Shown here: positions 25,642-36,279 of the stretch, in pieces
Layout of the letters: each line of letters starts with the position of its first letter
How positions within the stretch are numbered: position 1 is the stretch's first letter
Assembly: GCF_024380015.1 (NCBI RefSeq)
Contig: NZ_CP101508.1
Coordinates: forward strand, 806,001-870,000
Direction of reading: 5' to 3'
Length of the DNA stretch: 64,000 nt
Source: Photobacterium atrarenae
GTDB lineage: Bacteria; Pseudomonadota; Gammaproteobacteria; Enterobacterales; Vibrionaceae
Notes under the pieces: generated by a model
Databases searched by the model: none
Seen by the model: the letters and a program-made list of their open reading frames with translations, nothing else
Told to the model about the DNA's origin: nothing
Program-made: the position numbers and the translations under genes

Positions 25642-26832
25642 TCAGAAACGATAATTGAGTTGCAGTCCCGCCAGCCATGCGCTGTTATTTGTTAAAGCGG
25701 CAATATTGCTGGTGCGGACAATGGTCATCGATTCATCAATCTTCGTTTCTTCACCGACGATGTACCCGAGTGCGACATCAACGCTGAGGGCTTGGCTGAA
25801 GTTGTGGGTGGCCCCCAACGTGAACCAGTGCCGGTCGGAGTCGGGGATCGAGAGCGAGTTGATCTGATCGACCGGGGAGAGATCGTACATATACCCGGCC
25901 CGCAGTTCTGTACGCTCCTGCAGATCGTAGGTCATGCCCAGCGAGAGGTGCCCGGCATCCTGCCATTGATAGTCCTTGATCGGATCGTCAAAGCTCGGTG
26001 AAGTGAGGGCATCAAATTCCGACCAGGTAATGTATTGCAGGCTGTAGTGAAGGGCAAAACGGTTGTGGAGCCGATGATAGCCGGAAAACTCCAGTATATC
26101 CGGCAATGGAACGCTTAAGTCAGTCGCCAAGCCATTCAGCGGGTCGACGGTGCCGGAAGCGTCCAGCGAAGGGGCATAACGATAGGACAGGCCTAATCGG
26201 TGGTTGTCATTGATGATATAGGCAATGCCGGTATTGAAACCAACGGCGGTGCCATCTGCATCGATGTTTAACAAGTTTGGCCGCGAGATCTCCCCTTTAC
26301 CGTAAATGATATCGATCCCCAGTCCCAGCGACAGGGCATCTGTGGCCTCATAAGCTGCCGACAGGCCGAAGTTCACACTGGATAGTTTGGTGGTGCCGCC
26401 GAACTCCGGCGCTGCAAAATCCCGGTCAAACTCAACATCGGTGCCAAAGTTTGAATGGAGTGTGGTGCCGAGGGTCCAACGGGAATGCTCAACCGGATGG
26501 ACGTAGTGAAAATTCGGCACGACAGTCAGGTTGTCGATCGTGGTATCTCCCAGGGACTGGGTGGACGATGACGGTGGTGTATAGAGAATATCCGTTAATT
26601 CGACCTTGCTGTCGATAGCGATAGCACCGATTGAAAGCGTTGGCCTGTCGAGCAGGCTCATGGCGGCGGCATTTTTGGCGATCACGGCGGCATTATCAGC
26701 AATAATGGCATCGCCGGCGAACGCCCGGCCCAAACCCGCCACAGACTGCGAGTTCAGCTGGAAACCGGCGGAGTGGACCTGATAAGAACTCAGGCCCGCA
26801 ATGGCCAGGCAAGAAACCGTGAACTTTTTCAT
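25642..26832 (-). CDS. fadL: FadL-family outer membrane long-chain fatty acid transporter
   Basis: The 396-residue protein has a cleavable signal peptide ending near HSA, then the FadL hallmark GFQLNSQSVAGLGRAFAG with an AA..NPA-like NAAAMS region. It continues as amphipathic beta strands and ends in an aromatic residue (LQLNYRF), typical of outer membrane barrels. It would pass fatty acids released by the upstream lipase across the outer membrane. Its ATG overlaps the lipase stop (ATGA), so the two are translationally coupled. In Vibrio cholerae a FadL gene similarly adjoins volA. Confidence 0.9.
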   Translation of the reverse strand: MKKFTVSCLAIAGLSSYQVHSAGFQLNSQSVAGLGRAFAGDAIIADNAAVIAKNAAAMSLLDRPTLSIGAIAIDSKVELTDILYTPPSSSTQSLGDTTIDNLTVVPNFHYVHPVEHSRWTLGTTLHSNFGTDVEFDRDFAAPEFGGTTKLSSVNFGLSAAYEATDALSLGLGIDIIYGKGEISRPNLLNIDADGTAVGFNTGIAYIINDNHRLGLSYRYAPSLDASGTVDPLNGLATDLSVPLPDILEFSGYHRLHNRFALHYSLQYITWSEFDALTSPSFDDPIKDYQWQDAGHLSLGMTYDLQERTELRAGYMYDLSPVDQINSLSIPDSDRHWFTLGATHNFSQALSVDVALGYIVGEETKIDESMTIVRTSNIAALTNNSAWLAGLQLNYRF

Positions 26833-29117
26833 TGGGCTGTATCCTCTGTATCTTCTTCCGTTTCAATGTTTTGCTTATCTTCTTCATCAAACGTGATCTG
26901 CGTTCCCTGGCTGCTGATCATCTGATAAACAGCTTCCTGCTGGGTATTGGTCGAACTGTAAACGTCTCCCAGTTGTTCGGTTGAAGGCAGGCCTGTTTCA
27001 TCCATTGGCCCTTCATAAGGGAACAGATAGGTTCCGTGTCCGCCGACCGTGGCCCGGATCGCCCCTCGCAGCGGACGCTCAGGGCCTACCTGATCGTCAC
27101 GAATTGCTTCCAGCTCCAATGCGCGGATCAGCGGCTCGGTGCCGGTCAGAGTGTTGTTGTCGGTGGCATTCGGAATGACCACATCCGGCATGTATTCGCC
27201 CATTTCACAGCTCTGGCCACAGTTGCCTTTGGCTTCAATCAGCAGAGTCGGCTGGTCATGTTCAACCTGGCGCGAGGTTTTGCTGACGGGATCGGCACTG
27301 TCGATTGTGCGCTGAACCCCTTTTTTCAGGTGTGGCAAGATAGCCTGGTAGATTTCATCAGCCAGCATTTCAACGGCTGCTTTGTTGTCGGGATCTTCAA
27401 CAAAAGTCTCTAGTGCTGTAATGCATTCCTGGTTTGAAACGCCGTCGTAGCAGACGTTCGGGATCACCGTTTCAGCGATCGCGCGTTGAATATCCGGCGA
27501 GCTTTTGACCGATGCTTCCATCTCGCTGCCAAGCGTCAGGGACTCGAGAGTGATGTTGACCAAGCCCTGGCCCGGGACGATGAAATTGGCCGTAGTCAGA
27601 GAAAGCTGCTCCGGCTTTCTCTGGGTCATTTCACTGACCATCACGGAGACGATGCCCCCCAGAGAATGCCCGACCAGGTGAACTTCGGGAGCTGTCTCGA
27701 TGTAGTCGTTTAGGGCATAGCGCAGGCTGATAAAGTCACTGACCGCCTGATGGAGGTTTCCTCGCAGGGTCAGTGGTGAGGAGATGTTAATAAAGTAAGA
27801 TTTGTTTGCTTTGGCACTGATCGGCTGTAATTCATCGCTATCATCAGAGATGTCATCGGCATAAATGATCCGCTCGCCGTGATAAGGCATATCGATTGCG
27901 ATGACGGCAAACTCTTTGCCGAAGGCTTTGTTTTTCACAAAGTCTTTCATCATCAGAGCGGCAGCACTTTTATCTGCGGTGACGCCGTGGATGAAAATGA
28001 CAACCGGGAGTTTTCCTTGTTGAAACTTCTCGAGGCTTTCACCTTCAGATTGACCTTCGGGTAAATACAGATCGACCGGAATCTTTTCTTGGGTTGACTG
28101 AGGTAAAGGGTTGTTGTGGGTTAAGTGTGAGCCATCTTCTGCGGTCATCCACTGATACATATCCGGACAATGAGTGATCGGGTCGTATTTATCCAACACA
28201 CAATTTCCGGAGTCAGCATCTTTTTGCGAGAAAGGCAAATAATAATTTGACGTGAGTGAACCCCGGTATAATTCGTATTTAACAAACAAATCGGAAATAC
28301 CGGATTGAGCCACCGGAGTATTGTTTTGAGGCGGTTCTTCTACAACTTGAGGTGATGTAATAAACGCGAGTTTCGCATCTGAATTATTCTCAACGATAGC
28401 ATCCAGAATGGCGTAGCTGTCCTGGGTGGTAAATGTTGAGGCATAAATGACCGAATTTTTATCGCCGCCAATTTGGGTATAGGCATCAATCGCATGATTG
28501 ATAGTATTTCTTATTTGCTGCTCGTTTTCATCCAGTAAATCGACATTTTCAGTTAGCAGTTGGGTAAATTCTGAGGATGGTTGTACGGATTCGCCAAACT
28601 GAGTTTTCACCCCAGAGGTGACGATCATATGGTAAGTTGTCGCTGTATCGAGTGCATGCTGGCATTCAATCTGAATACTTGAGCCGTCACTACTGAGTTT
28701 CGTTTCTATAACTTTCAAATCGCTTGATCGAATCACCAGAACATTATTTTCTAGTGAGTCAGCTGCTAATGGGTATCTCTGCCCCGAATGGATACTTTGC
28801 AGCGGGATTTCAAGCGGCTCGGTACATAACCCCCAGCCGTCGAGCGCGGCAAAACTGGTTTCGAAATCCTGGTAGTATGAGGTATGGCGATTGTCTGCTG
28901 AGGAAAATTCAGGTTCATCTGGAAGTGAAATCGTACCATCGTGATCGTAATCATAGCCATCGTTCGGCATCGGGAGTGCGTTGACTGAAAACGGGATCTC
29001 GACAGCCACGGCTTCTTCCGTTTCACCGTCGGACGGGCAACCGGATAACAGCAATACCGTGATGGTGCAAAAAAGGCCCTGGCGTAACCATGGCAGAGAA
29101 TAACATGTTTGGCTCAT
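26829..29117 (-). CDS. volA: VolA-type surface-exposed lipoprotein (lyso)phospholipase
   Basis: The 762-residue protein has a signal peptide with lipobox LLLSGC (Cys27), an acidic start to the mature protein, and a C-terminal alpha/beta hydrolase. The oxyanion-loop VVIFIHGVT lies near 372-380, MPYHGER near 410, and the nucleophile elbow GHSLGG at 483-488 with Ser485. V. cholerae VolA is an outer-surface lipoprotein that releases fatty acids from lysophosphatidylcholine. The operon with FadL implies the same use: cleave host or environmental lipid, then import the acyl chain. A ToxR-like pair is divergent from it and is the likely regulator. Confidence 0.88.
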   Translation of the reverse strand: MSQTCYSLPWLRQGLFCTITVLLLSGCPSDGETEEAVAVEIPFSVNALPMPNDGYDYDHDGTISLPDEPEFSSADNRHTSYYQDFETSFAALDGWGLCTEPLEIPLQSIHSGQRYPLAADSLENNVLVIRSSDLKVIETKLSSDGSSIQIECQHALDTATTYHMIVTSGVKTQFGESVQPSSEFTQLLTENVDLLDENEQQIRNTINHAIDAYTQIGGDKNSVIYASTFTTQDSYAILDAIVENNSDAKLAFITSPQVVEEPPQNNTPVAQSGISDLFVKYELYRGSLTSNYYLPFSQKDADSGNCVLDKYDPITHCPDMYQWMTAEDGSHLTHNNPLPQSTQEKIPVDLYLPEGQSEGESLEKFQQGKLPVVIFIHGVTADKSAAALMMKDFVKNKAFGKEFAVIAIDMPYHGERIIYADDISDDSDELQPISAKANKSYFINISSPLTLRGNLHQAVSDFISLRYALNDYIETAPEVHLVGHSLGGIVSVMVSEMTQRKPEQLSLTTANFIVPGQGLVNITLESLTLGSEMEASVKSSPDIQRAIAETVIPNVCYDGVSNQECITALETFVEDPDNKAAVEMLADEIYQAILPHLKKGVQRTIDSADPVSKTSRQVEHDQPTLLIEAKGNCGQSCEMGEYMPDVVIPNATDNNTLTGTEPLIRALELEAIRDDQVGPERPLRGAIRATVGGHGTYLFPYEGPMDETGLPSTEQLGDVYSSTNTQQEAVYQMISSQGTQITFDEEDKQNIETEEDTEDTAQ

Positions 29118-29483
29118 GTTGGTGCGGCTCCTTGTTCTGTTGGTAATGACCAGCGTGTTCGTTGTTATAGGTATCCGCTCATATAAACATGAGCGAATAT
29201 AGAGGCCGAATCATTGATCCTTATTGAGGCTCATTGAGGTTGATGCGCGTCAATGAGCCTTGTGTTTCAGCCTTTTGAACCGCTGTATGCCGGGGTGCTG
29301 TGGAGATTGGGTGGCTGGCGAACGGACTGTGATTTGGGTCATGCTATTTCGGATATTGTGAGAGGAAGGTAACAGGCAGGGAAGTCAGTTGTTATATTTA
29401 ATAGTTCAATTCGAACCAATCGTATAAAGTGCGATGAAAGGAAGCTAATTTAGACTAAATCGATAGCGTGACGGAGTTTTGCT
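29118..29483. promoter_or_regulatory. divergent control region with two palindromes (lipase operon / ToxR-like pair)
   Basis: This 366-base gap contains CGCTCAT (29176-29182) with ATGAGCG (29189-29195) and a longer 11-bp perfect inverted repeat, AGGCTCATTGA (29227-29237) with TCAATGAGCCT (29250-29260). Both share the core GCTCAT. They lie 60-140 bases upstream of the lipase start and are good candidates for regulator binding. The 29340-29483 part is AT-rich and should hold the promoter of the ToxR-like gene. Confidence 0.45.
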
Positions 29484-30128
29484 GTGACGAGATCCAAAGG
29501 CGAGCAATGCCTGATTAATGACAATTATATTGTCAACTTTCATGAGCAAGTTGTTCAAAGTAAGCTAACGGGGTTAAGAACCGTTTTGGGGAGTAATGAA
29601 ATCGCACTTTTGCGATACTTTATCGACCATTCTGATATTACGCTGACGCGCCAGGAGCTGTTGGATAAAATATGGACCTCAAGAGGCATGGTGGTTGAAG
29701 ACAGCAGCTTGATGAACTCCGTGTCCGTCTGCAGGAAAGCATTTGAAGATAAGAAAGGACAGGTGATCCGAACTGAGAGAGGTGTCGGATATCGTTTTGT
29801 GGCCAAAGTTGAAACGATCGTTGAAGAGAGATTTCCGTCGTCGGAAAATAAACAAAAGACACGATACTCATGGCTGCCATATGTATTGATCTCGGTATTA
29901 TTCGCGATGCTGATTTTTTTCTTCCTTCGTTCTCAACCCTTGCAGGATGCCGATGAGTTTTTGGTCGGGAAATATATGAAATGTATTTTGACGCCATCCT
30001 CTGGTGAGGCAACACGGGAGTATTTCAACGCTTCTGTTTATCAGGTGGACAATGAGAAAATATTAATCGATGAAGATGGCCGGTCATTAAGTTATGCGGC
30101 ATCTGCGACGGAGGTGGCTTGTGAGTAG
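29484..30128 (+). CDS. ToxR/VtrA-like membrane-bound transcriptional regulator
   Basis: The 214-residue protein has a cytoplasmic OmpR-type winged helix (about 1-110, with LTRQELLDKIWTSRGMVVEDSSLMNSVSVCRK and RTERGVGYRFV). One membrane helix follows near 130-150 (YVLISVLFAMLIFFFL), then a short periplasmic domain of about 60 residues with two cysteines (MKC and VAC). This is the layout of ToxR, TcpP and VtrA. GTG start with GGAG eight bases upstream. It overlaps the next gene and faces the VolA/FadL operon, so a lipid or bile-like signal is a reasonable guess. Confidence 0.85.
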   Translation: MTRSKGEQCLINDNYIVNFHEQVVQSKLTGLRTVLGSNEIALLRYFIDHSDITLTRQELLDKIWTSRGMVVEDSSLMNSVSVCRKAFEDKKGQVIRTERGVGYRFVAKVETIVEERFPSSENKQKTRYSWLPYVLISVLFAMLIFFFLRSQPLQDADEFLVGKYMKCILTPSSGEATREYFNASVYQVDNEKILIDEDGRSLSYAASATEVACE

Positions 30129-30606
30129 TGTCAGTCCGGCGATTAAAGCGATAATAGCCCTGATGGGCGGTGTTGTTATTGGCACCATGCTTCATTGGAT
30201 TATTCCACAGTCTTTTTCTCAGCAATTCTACAGTAATACATCGGTTTATATTCCGGTTGCGAACAATGAAGGGGTGCTGATTGATTTGACGTTGGGGCTG
30301 GAGTTAAAAGAAGAACGCGATTTTTACATGTATGTAGCAAACCCCCAGCGACAGTTGGGGGTCACGATAACCGGGCCCTATGAATTCACCGGCGGCAAGT
30401 TATCTCTATATAGTGAGCAGTATGAGCGAGTTCTCCCCGATGATGAAGTAACGCTATTCGATCATTTCTTCACCCATGGTGAAACCTTTGCCAAGAAGAA
30501 TATGGATATGCTGTCATTGAATGGTGGCGTCCTGCTTTTTCTGGATCGGACCGCCTTTTATCTGGTGGATGATGAGGCGAAGCTTGGCAGCGCTTCTGCG
30601 AAATAG
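30121..30606 (+). CDS. ToxS/VtrC-like periplasmic partner of the membrane regulator
   Basis: The 161-residue protein has one N-terminal membrane helix (IIALMGGVVIGTMLHWI) and a beta-rich periplasmic domain. Sequence similarity to ToxS is weak, but size, topology, gene overlap and position match the co-component partners (ToxS, TcpH, VtrC). It starts at GTG 30121 inside the upstream gene behind GGAGG; the overlap is eight bases, indicating coupling. By analogy with VtrA/VtrC, the two periplasmic domains could form one joint ligand-binding barrel. Ligand unknown. Confidence 0.72.
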   Translation: MSSVSPAIKAIIALMGGVVIGTMLHWIIPQSFSQQFYSNTSVYIPVANNEGVLIDLTLGLELKEERDFYMYVANPQRQLGVTITGPYEFTGGKLSLYSEQYERVLPDDEVTLFDHFFTHGETFAKKNMDMLSLNGGVLLFLDRTAFYLVDDEAKLGSASAK

Positions 30607-30671
30607 TAAAAAGAGCATAGCAACGCCTTATGCGCATAACGTCCTTATTTGGGACCTCTGGGAGGACAGGA

Positions 30672-31781
30672 ATGAACCGGGAACTGTATATCGGCGTGAT
30701 GTCGGGCACCAGTATGGATGGCGTCGATACCGCGCTGGTTGCGATTGAAGGTGAGCACATTGAATTGCTGGCCCAGGATGATTTTCCGATGCCGGCCGCA
30801 TTGAAGCAGCAATTACTGGAGATTTGTCTCGGCCAGCAGACGAGCCTGGTTGAAATCGGCCGGCTGGATCACCTACTGGGCCATCTGTTTGCCGATGCCG
30901 TGAATGCCTTGCTGGCGAAATCCGGTTATGTGTCCTCTCAGATCCGGGCCATCGGCAATCATGGTCAGACCGTGTTTCACCAGCCGACCGGCGAGACGCC
31001 GTTTACCATGCAACTCGGCGATGCCAATATTATTGCCGCCAAAACCGGGATTGATACCGTGGCTGATTTTCGCCGCAAGGATATGGCGCTGGGCGGTCAG
31101 GGCGCACCGCTGGTGCCGGCGTTCCATAAAACGATTTTTCACGCCACCGACTCCAGTGTGGTGGTGCTCAACATCGGTGGGATCGCCAATATCTCGGTGC
31201 TCCGTCCCGATGCGCCGGTTTTAGGGTACGATACCGGCCCGGGCAACATGCTGATGGATGCTTGGTGTTATCAGCACACCGGGGAGAAATTTGACCGGGA
31301 TGCGGCCTTTGCCCGTCAGGGCGAGATGGATCAAGCTCTGCTGGCCAAGTTGATGCAAGAGCCGTATTTTGCAATGCCTGCGCCGAAAAGCACCGGGCGG
31401 GAGCTGTTCAATTTGCCCTGGCTTGCGCAGCACCTGGCTGAGATGGCGGTTTCTGCGGTCGATGTACAGCGCACCTTGTGCGAGTTCACAGCCGTGACGA
31501 TTGCCGACGAGGTCCGCCGCTATCAGGCCGGCCCCAGCCCTGAGTTGCTGGTGTGCGGCGGCGGGGCTCACAATCCGCTGTTGATGGAACGGCTGGCGCA
31601 GCTCCTCACCGACTGGCAGGTGGCTCCGACCAGCGCTAAAGGTGTGGACCAGGATTATATGGAGGCGATGGCGTTTGCCTGGCTGGCACAACGTCGGCTC
31701 CATCATTTACCCAGCAATGCCCCCGAAGTGACCGGTGCCAGTCAGCCGGCCTCGCTGGGGGTTGTGTATTATTCGCAGTAA
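30672..31781 (+). CDS. anmK: AnmK, anhydro-N-acetylmuramic acid kinase
   Basis: AnmK phosphorylates and opens 1,6-anhydro-MurNAc to MurNAc-6-phosphate during peptidoglycan recycling. The 369-residue protein starts YIGVMSGTSMDGVD, the family signature, and keeps GNHGQTVFH, DFRRKDMALGGQGAPLVP and CGGGAHNP. ATG 30672 is fixed by GGAGGA; upstream in-frame codons are not family sequence. murQ follows nine bases after the stop, so the two consecutive steps are co-transcribed. Confidence 0.96.
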   Translation: MNRELYIGVMSGTSMDGVDTALVAIEGEHIELLAQDDFPMPAALKQQLLEICLGQQTSLVEIGRLDHLLGHLFADAVNALLAKSGYVSSQIRAIGNHGQTVFHQPTGETPFTMQLGDANIIAAKTGIDTVADFRRKDMALGGQGAPLVPAFHKTIFHATDSSVVVLNIGGIANISVLRPDAPVLGYDTGPGNMLMDAWCYQHTGEKFDRDAAFARQGEMDQALLAKLMQEPYFAMPAPKSTGRELFNLPWLAQHLAEMAVSAVDVQRTLCEFTAVTIADEVRRYQAGPSPELLVCGGGAHNPLLMERLAQLLTDWQVAPTSAKGVDQDYMEAMAFAWLAQRRLHHLPSNAPEVTGASQPASLGVVYYSQ

Positions 31782-32723
<942 letters not shown>

Positions 32724-32756
32724 AGGGCGCACGGGACGGGAGCGACTGAGCTTGTG

Positions 32757-33563
32757 ATGTTGAATATTGCTGACACCGCGCCTCCGGCGCTGGATGCGAC
32801 GGCGAGGGCCATTGCTGCGCTGCGCACGCCGCAGTTTACTGTGCAGCTGGTCTCCCTGTTGTCGCAACTGATTGATTTCGACTGTGTCGTTATCCTCGGC
32901 TACCGGCAGGGTAAACATCCCATTTATCTGTATGATTCGATTCAGTGCCGTCGGGAGCTGCTGTTTCAGCGTTACCTGACAGATTCATTTTTGCAGGACC
33001 CGTTTTATCTGGCGCTGACCCAAGGGGCCGAAGAGGGGGTCTACAACCTGAGCGAGGTTTCCCGGCGGATCAGCCCATTACCGGATTACCGGCAGCAGTT
33101 TTATGATCAAACCGGCTGGAAAGATGAAGTGAGCCTGTCTGTTCGGCTGGAGCCGACACGCTGGATCGTGGTGTATCTGGGCTACCTGGAACAGCATCAG
33201 CGCGCTGAACCACAGCAACTGGCGGTGTTGAAACAGTACTATGGTGTGCTTCGGGCCTTGTGTCAGCAGCACTGGCAATCGGTTGATTTTAACCTGGCCC
33301 AGCCGCAGGGGGAGCAGGCGGTGATGCGCCGTGCCATCGATCAGGCGCTCGCCAGCTTCGGTCAGTCGCTGCTGACGGCGCGTGAGCAGCAAGTCACGGC
33401 CTTGCTGGTTCAGGGGCACGACTCGCGGGAGATTGCCGAGGCGTTGCAGATCGGGGTCGGCACGGTCAAGAACCATCGCAAGCGGATTTATGCCCGGCTC
33501 AATGTCTCGTCGCTCAGCGAGTTGTTTCATTTGTTCCTCAATCATTTGATAGCGGCGACCTGA
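32757..33563 (+). CDS. LuxR-type (GerE) transcriptional regulator
   Basis: The 268-residue protein has a C-terminal LuxR-type HTH: LTAREQQVTALLVQGHDSREIAEAL then IGVGTVKNHRKRIYARLNVSSLSELFHLFL. About 190 N-terminal residues show no receiver signature (no conserved Asp/Lys set) and I cannot assign them. It follows murQ by 33 bases and may be co-transcribed, so it could regulate cell-wall recycling, but this is speculation. An in-frame GTG at 32754 is the alternative start. Confidence 0.85.
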   Translation: MLNIADTAPPALDATARAIAALRTPQFTVQLVSLLSQLIDFDCVVILGYRQGKHPIYLYDSIQCRRELLFQRYLTDSFLQDPFYLALTQGAEEGVYNLSEVSRRISPLPDYRQQFYDQTGWKDEVSLSVRLEPTRWIVVYLGYLEQHQRAEPQQLAVLKQYYGVLRALCQQHWQSVDFNLAQPQGEQAVMRRAIDQALASFGQSLLTAREQQVTALLVQGHDSREIAEALQIGVGTVKNHRKRIYARLNVSSLSELFHLFLNHLIAAT

Positions 33564-33661
33564 TCGGCAACCCAGTCGCTGATCTGTCCCTTTAGGGATA
33601 TCGCCTTGAATACAGCCTTTCTTTTACGCTGGCGAATCAATTTATTGAGAGCAAGCAATCC

Positions 33662-34969
33662 ATGACTTCTGAAATACTCCAAGACCTGACCCAACGTGGC
33701 CTGATTGCCCAGATCACCCATCCGGAAACATTGGCTGAGGCGTTGCAGTCGCCCCAGATGGTTTACTGTGGCTTTGACCCGACGGCGGGCAGTTTGCATA
33801 TCGGCCATCTGGTGCCGCTGCTGATGCTCAAGCGTTTTCAGGATGCGGGGCACCGCACCATTGCTTTAATTGGCGGTGCCACCGGGATGATTGGCGATCC
33901 AAGTTTCAAAGCAGCCGAGCGAAGCCTGAATGAGGCCGGGACGGTCAATCAGTGGGTGACCGATTTGAGCGGGCAAATCGCGCGGTTGATGACTCCGCAC
34001 CTGAATGCACCGCTGACCTTAGTGAACAACGCCGACTGGCTGGGACCGTTGGATGTGATCACGTTTTTCCGCGAGGTCGGCAAACACTTCTCGGTCAATG
34101 CGATGGTGAACAAGGATTCGGTCAGGCAGCGACTAGCGCGCCCGGATCAGGGGATTTCCTTTACTGAATTCAGCTACAGCCTGCTGCAAGCTTATGACTT
34201 TACGCAGTTGAATGAACGATTCGGCTGCCGCCTGCAAATTGGCGGCAATGATCAATGGGGCAATATTGTCAGCGGGATCGACCTGACCCGGCGCCTGAAT
34301 CAAGCCCAGGTGTTCGGCCTGACGCTGCCTTTGATCACCAAGTCGGACGGGACCAAGTTCGGCAAAACCGAAAGCGGTGCGATTTGGCTCGATGCCGGGA
34401 AAACCTCGCCATATGCTTTTTACCAGTTCTGGCTCAACACAGCAGATGCCGATGTGTACCGTTTCCTGCGTTACTACACATTCCTCTCTTGTGAGCAGAT
34501 TGAGGCTATTGAAGCGGATGATCGCGCCGGGGGCGGTAAACCGCAGGCCCAGCGAGTGCTGGCCGAAGAGCTAACGCGCTTTGTCCATGGCGAAACCGGG
34601 TTGGCCAGCGCGCAGCGGATCACCCGGGCACTGTTTGGTGGCGAGGAACATACTGGCAGCAATGTGCAGACGCTGACACTGGCAGAGCTGGATCAACTGG
34701 CGCAGGACGGATTGCCATGTCATGAGATGGCTGCAGACTTAGAGACGCCGCTGGATGTTGTCCAGCTTCTGATTGATGCTGCGCTGGCCGACTCGAAGCG
34801 CGTGGCCAGAGAATTGATTGCCGGCGGGGCGGTGCGGATCAACGGTGAACGGATGACGGGTGAGGTGGTATCGCCGGGCCTGGCCCTGTTTAACCACTAT
34901 TTGATTGTGCAACGGGGAAAGAAGCAGTTTCGCTTATTCAAACTCAAGAGCCTGTGTAATCACGTGTAA
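33662..34969 (+). CDS. tyrS: TyrS, tyrosyl-tRNA synthetase
   Basis: The 435-residue class I synthetase charges tRNA-Tyr. It has [10 protein letters not shown] (HIGH motif) near residue 45, GGNDQWGNI in the tyrosine site, and KFGKT as the KMSKS-equivalent. It ends with an S4-like RNA-binding domain ([18 protein letters not shown]). It belongs to the E. coli-length type. The upstream regulator is 98 bases away; the spacer shows no T-box-like feature. Confidence 0.96.
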   Translation: MTSEILQDLTQRGLIAQITHPETLAEALQSPQMVYCGFDPTAGSLHIGHLVPLLMLKRFQDAGHRTIALIGGATGMIGDPSFKAAERSLNEAGTVNQWVTDLSGQIARLMTPHLNAPLTLVNNADWLGPLDVITFFREVGKHFSVNAMVNKDSVRQRLARPDQGISFTEFSYSLLQAYDFTQLNERFGCRLQIGGNDQWGNIVSGIDLTRRLNQAQVFGLTLPLITKSDGTKFGKTESGAIWLDAGKTSPYAFYQFWLNTADADVYRFLRYYTFLSCEQIEAIEADDRAGGGKPQAQRVLAEELTRFVHGETGLASAQRITRALFGGEEHTGSNVQTLTLAELDQLAQDGLPCHEMAADLETPLDVVQLLIDAALADSKRVARELIAGGAVRINGERMTGEVVSPGLALFNHYLIVQRGKKQFRLFKLKSLCNHV

Positions 34970-35195
34970 TAGACTTTCGCACGCAAAAATAAGAACGTAA
35001 GCCCTGTCACGTTACCGAGACATGTGGGAGCGCGACTGTGAGTGCGATGATTTGAGCATATTGATCCCTCACTGCTGTACCTGCCGGAGGGGCTGCTGAG
35101 GGTGGCGGCCACCCCGGCAATTTTCAGGGCAAGTCTGTTGTGACAAGCGCTGTAGCACTAGTAACGCTAAAGCCCACAACCACTTCTATCTGTTG

Positions 35196-35234
35196 CAGCG
35201 ACCTGTTCGGTATGAAATGGGTCGCTGTTTTTTT
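35196..35234 (+). terminator. intrinsic terminator on the tyrS strand
   Basis: CAGCGACC (35196-35203) pairs with GGTCGCTG (35220-35227) and is followed by TTTTTTT. It overlaps the end of the convergent response-regulator gene. It is over 200 bases past tyrS; the intervening 34970-35195 shows no gene. Confidence 0.75.
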
Positions 35235-36279
35235 AGGTGGCAGGGCTCGTCGCCACATTGGGTGGTGCAGCCGATGCCGGGTTGGTATCCGGCTCTGGCC
35301 AGTGACTGCGGGTTTCCAGGATTTCCGGCAAACATTTGAAAAAGGCATTGACCAGCGCCGGGTCAAAATGGCTGCCGGCTTCACTGCGGATCAGGTCGGT
35401 CGCTTTGTCGATGGGCCAGGCTGGTTTGTATGGGCGGGCACTGGTCAGGGCATCGAAGACATCGGCAATGGCAACAATCCGGGCGGAGACAGGAATGTCT
35501 TCCCCCTTGAGGCCGGCGGGGTAGCCGCTGCCGTCCCATTTTTCATGGTGGTACAGGGCAATATCCCGCGCCATGCACATCAGCGGGGAGTCATCTTCGC
35601 CGATGATCTCCGCCCCAATTTCCGCATGGCGACGCATTACGGCCCACTCTTCCGGATCCAGCTTGCCTGGTTTTTGCAAAATCATGTCCGGGATCCCGAT
35701 CTTGCCGATGTCATGCATCGGGGCGGCATGCAGCAGATTTTCGGCCTGGTATTCGCTGAACCCGGCTGCCCGGGCGATGATCTGGGCATAGCGGCTCATC
35801 CGGATCACATGCAAGCCGGTTTCATTGTCTTTGTACTCAGCGGCGCGGCCGAGCCGTTGCACCACGGAAAGCCGGGTCGACTTGAGTTCTTCCATTCGCA
35901 CCAGGGACAGGTGATTCTTGACCCGCGCCCGGACAACGGCAGGGCTGACCGGCTTGGTGATATAGTCCACTGCACCCAGCTCGAACCCCTGGGTTTCTTC
36001 GTTTTCACCGGACAGGGCGGTGACGAAGATCACCGGAATATGCCGGGTCGCGTGATCGCGTTTGAGCGTCTCGCACACCTGATAGCCGGACATGCCCGGC
36101 ATCATCACATCCAGTAGGATTAAATCCGGCGCTTCACGGCGGGCCAGCGCCAGGGCGCGTTCGCCGTCTTTGGCGAACAGCAGCCGGTAAGACGCGGCCA
36201 GAATATTCTTCAGCACCTGCAAATTGGTCGGTTCGTCATCGACCAAGAGCAGGGTTTTCTTGTCATTGAGTACCATCAT
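35233..36279 (-). CDS. response regulator with HD-GYP domain (c-di-GMP phosphodiesterase type)
   Basis: The 348-residue protein has an N-terminal receiver domain (residues about 8-125; DLILLDVMMPGMSGYQV carries the phospho-Asp, with TA and YITKP following) and an HD-GYP domain. The metal and signature motifs HDIGKIGIPD and HHEKWDGSGYP..LKGEDIP are intact, so it should hydrolyse cyclic di-GMP. It overlaps the upstream hybrid kinase by 17 bases and is clearly its partner. A second ATG one codon in (36276) is equally possible. Confidence 0.93.
   Translation of the reverse strand: MMVLNDKKTLLLVDDEPTNLQVLKNILAASYRLLFAKDGERALALARREAPDLILLDVMMPGMSGYQVCETLKRDHATRHIPVIFVTALSGENEETQGFELGAVDYITKPVSPAVVRARVKNHLSLVRMEELKSTRLSVVQRLGRAAEYKDNETGLHVIRMSRYAQIIARAAGFSEYQAENLLHAAPMHDIGKIGIPDMILQKPGKLDPEEWAVMRRHAEIGAEIIGEDDSPLMCMARDIALYHHEKWDGSGYPAGLKGEDIPVSARIVAIADVFDALTSARPYKPAWPIDKATDLIRSEAGSHFDPALVNAFFKCLPEILETRSHWPEPDTNPASAAPPNVATSPAT

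Noticed and set aside
35140..36117. 325-codon plus-strand frame opposite the HD-GYP regulator
   Set aside because: Antisense to a well-supported two-domain gene; no family features of its own.
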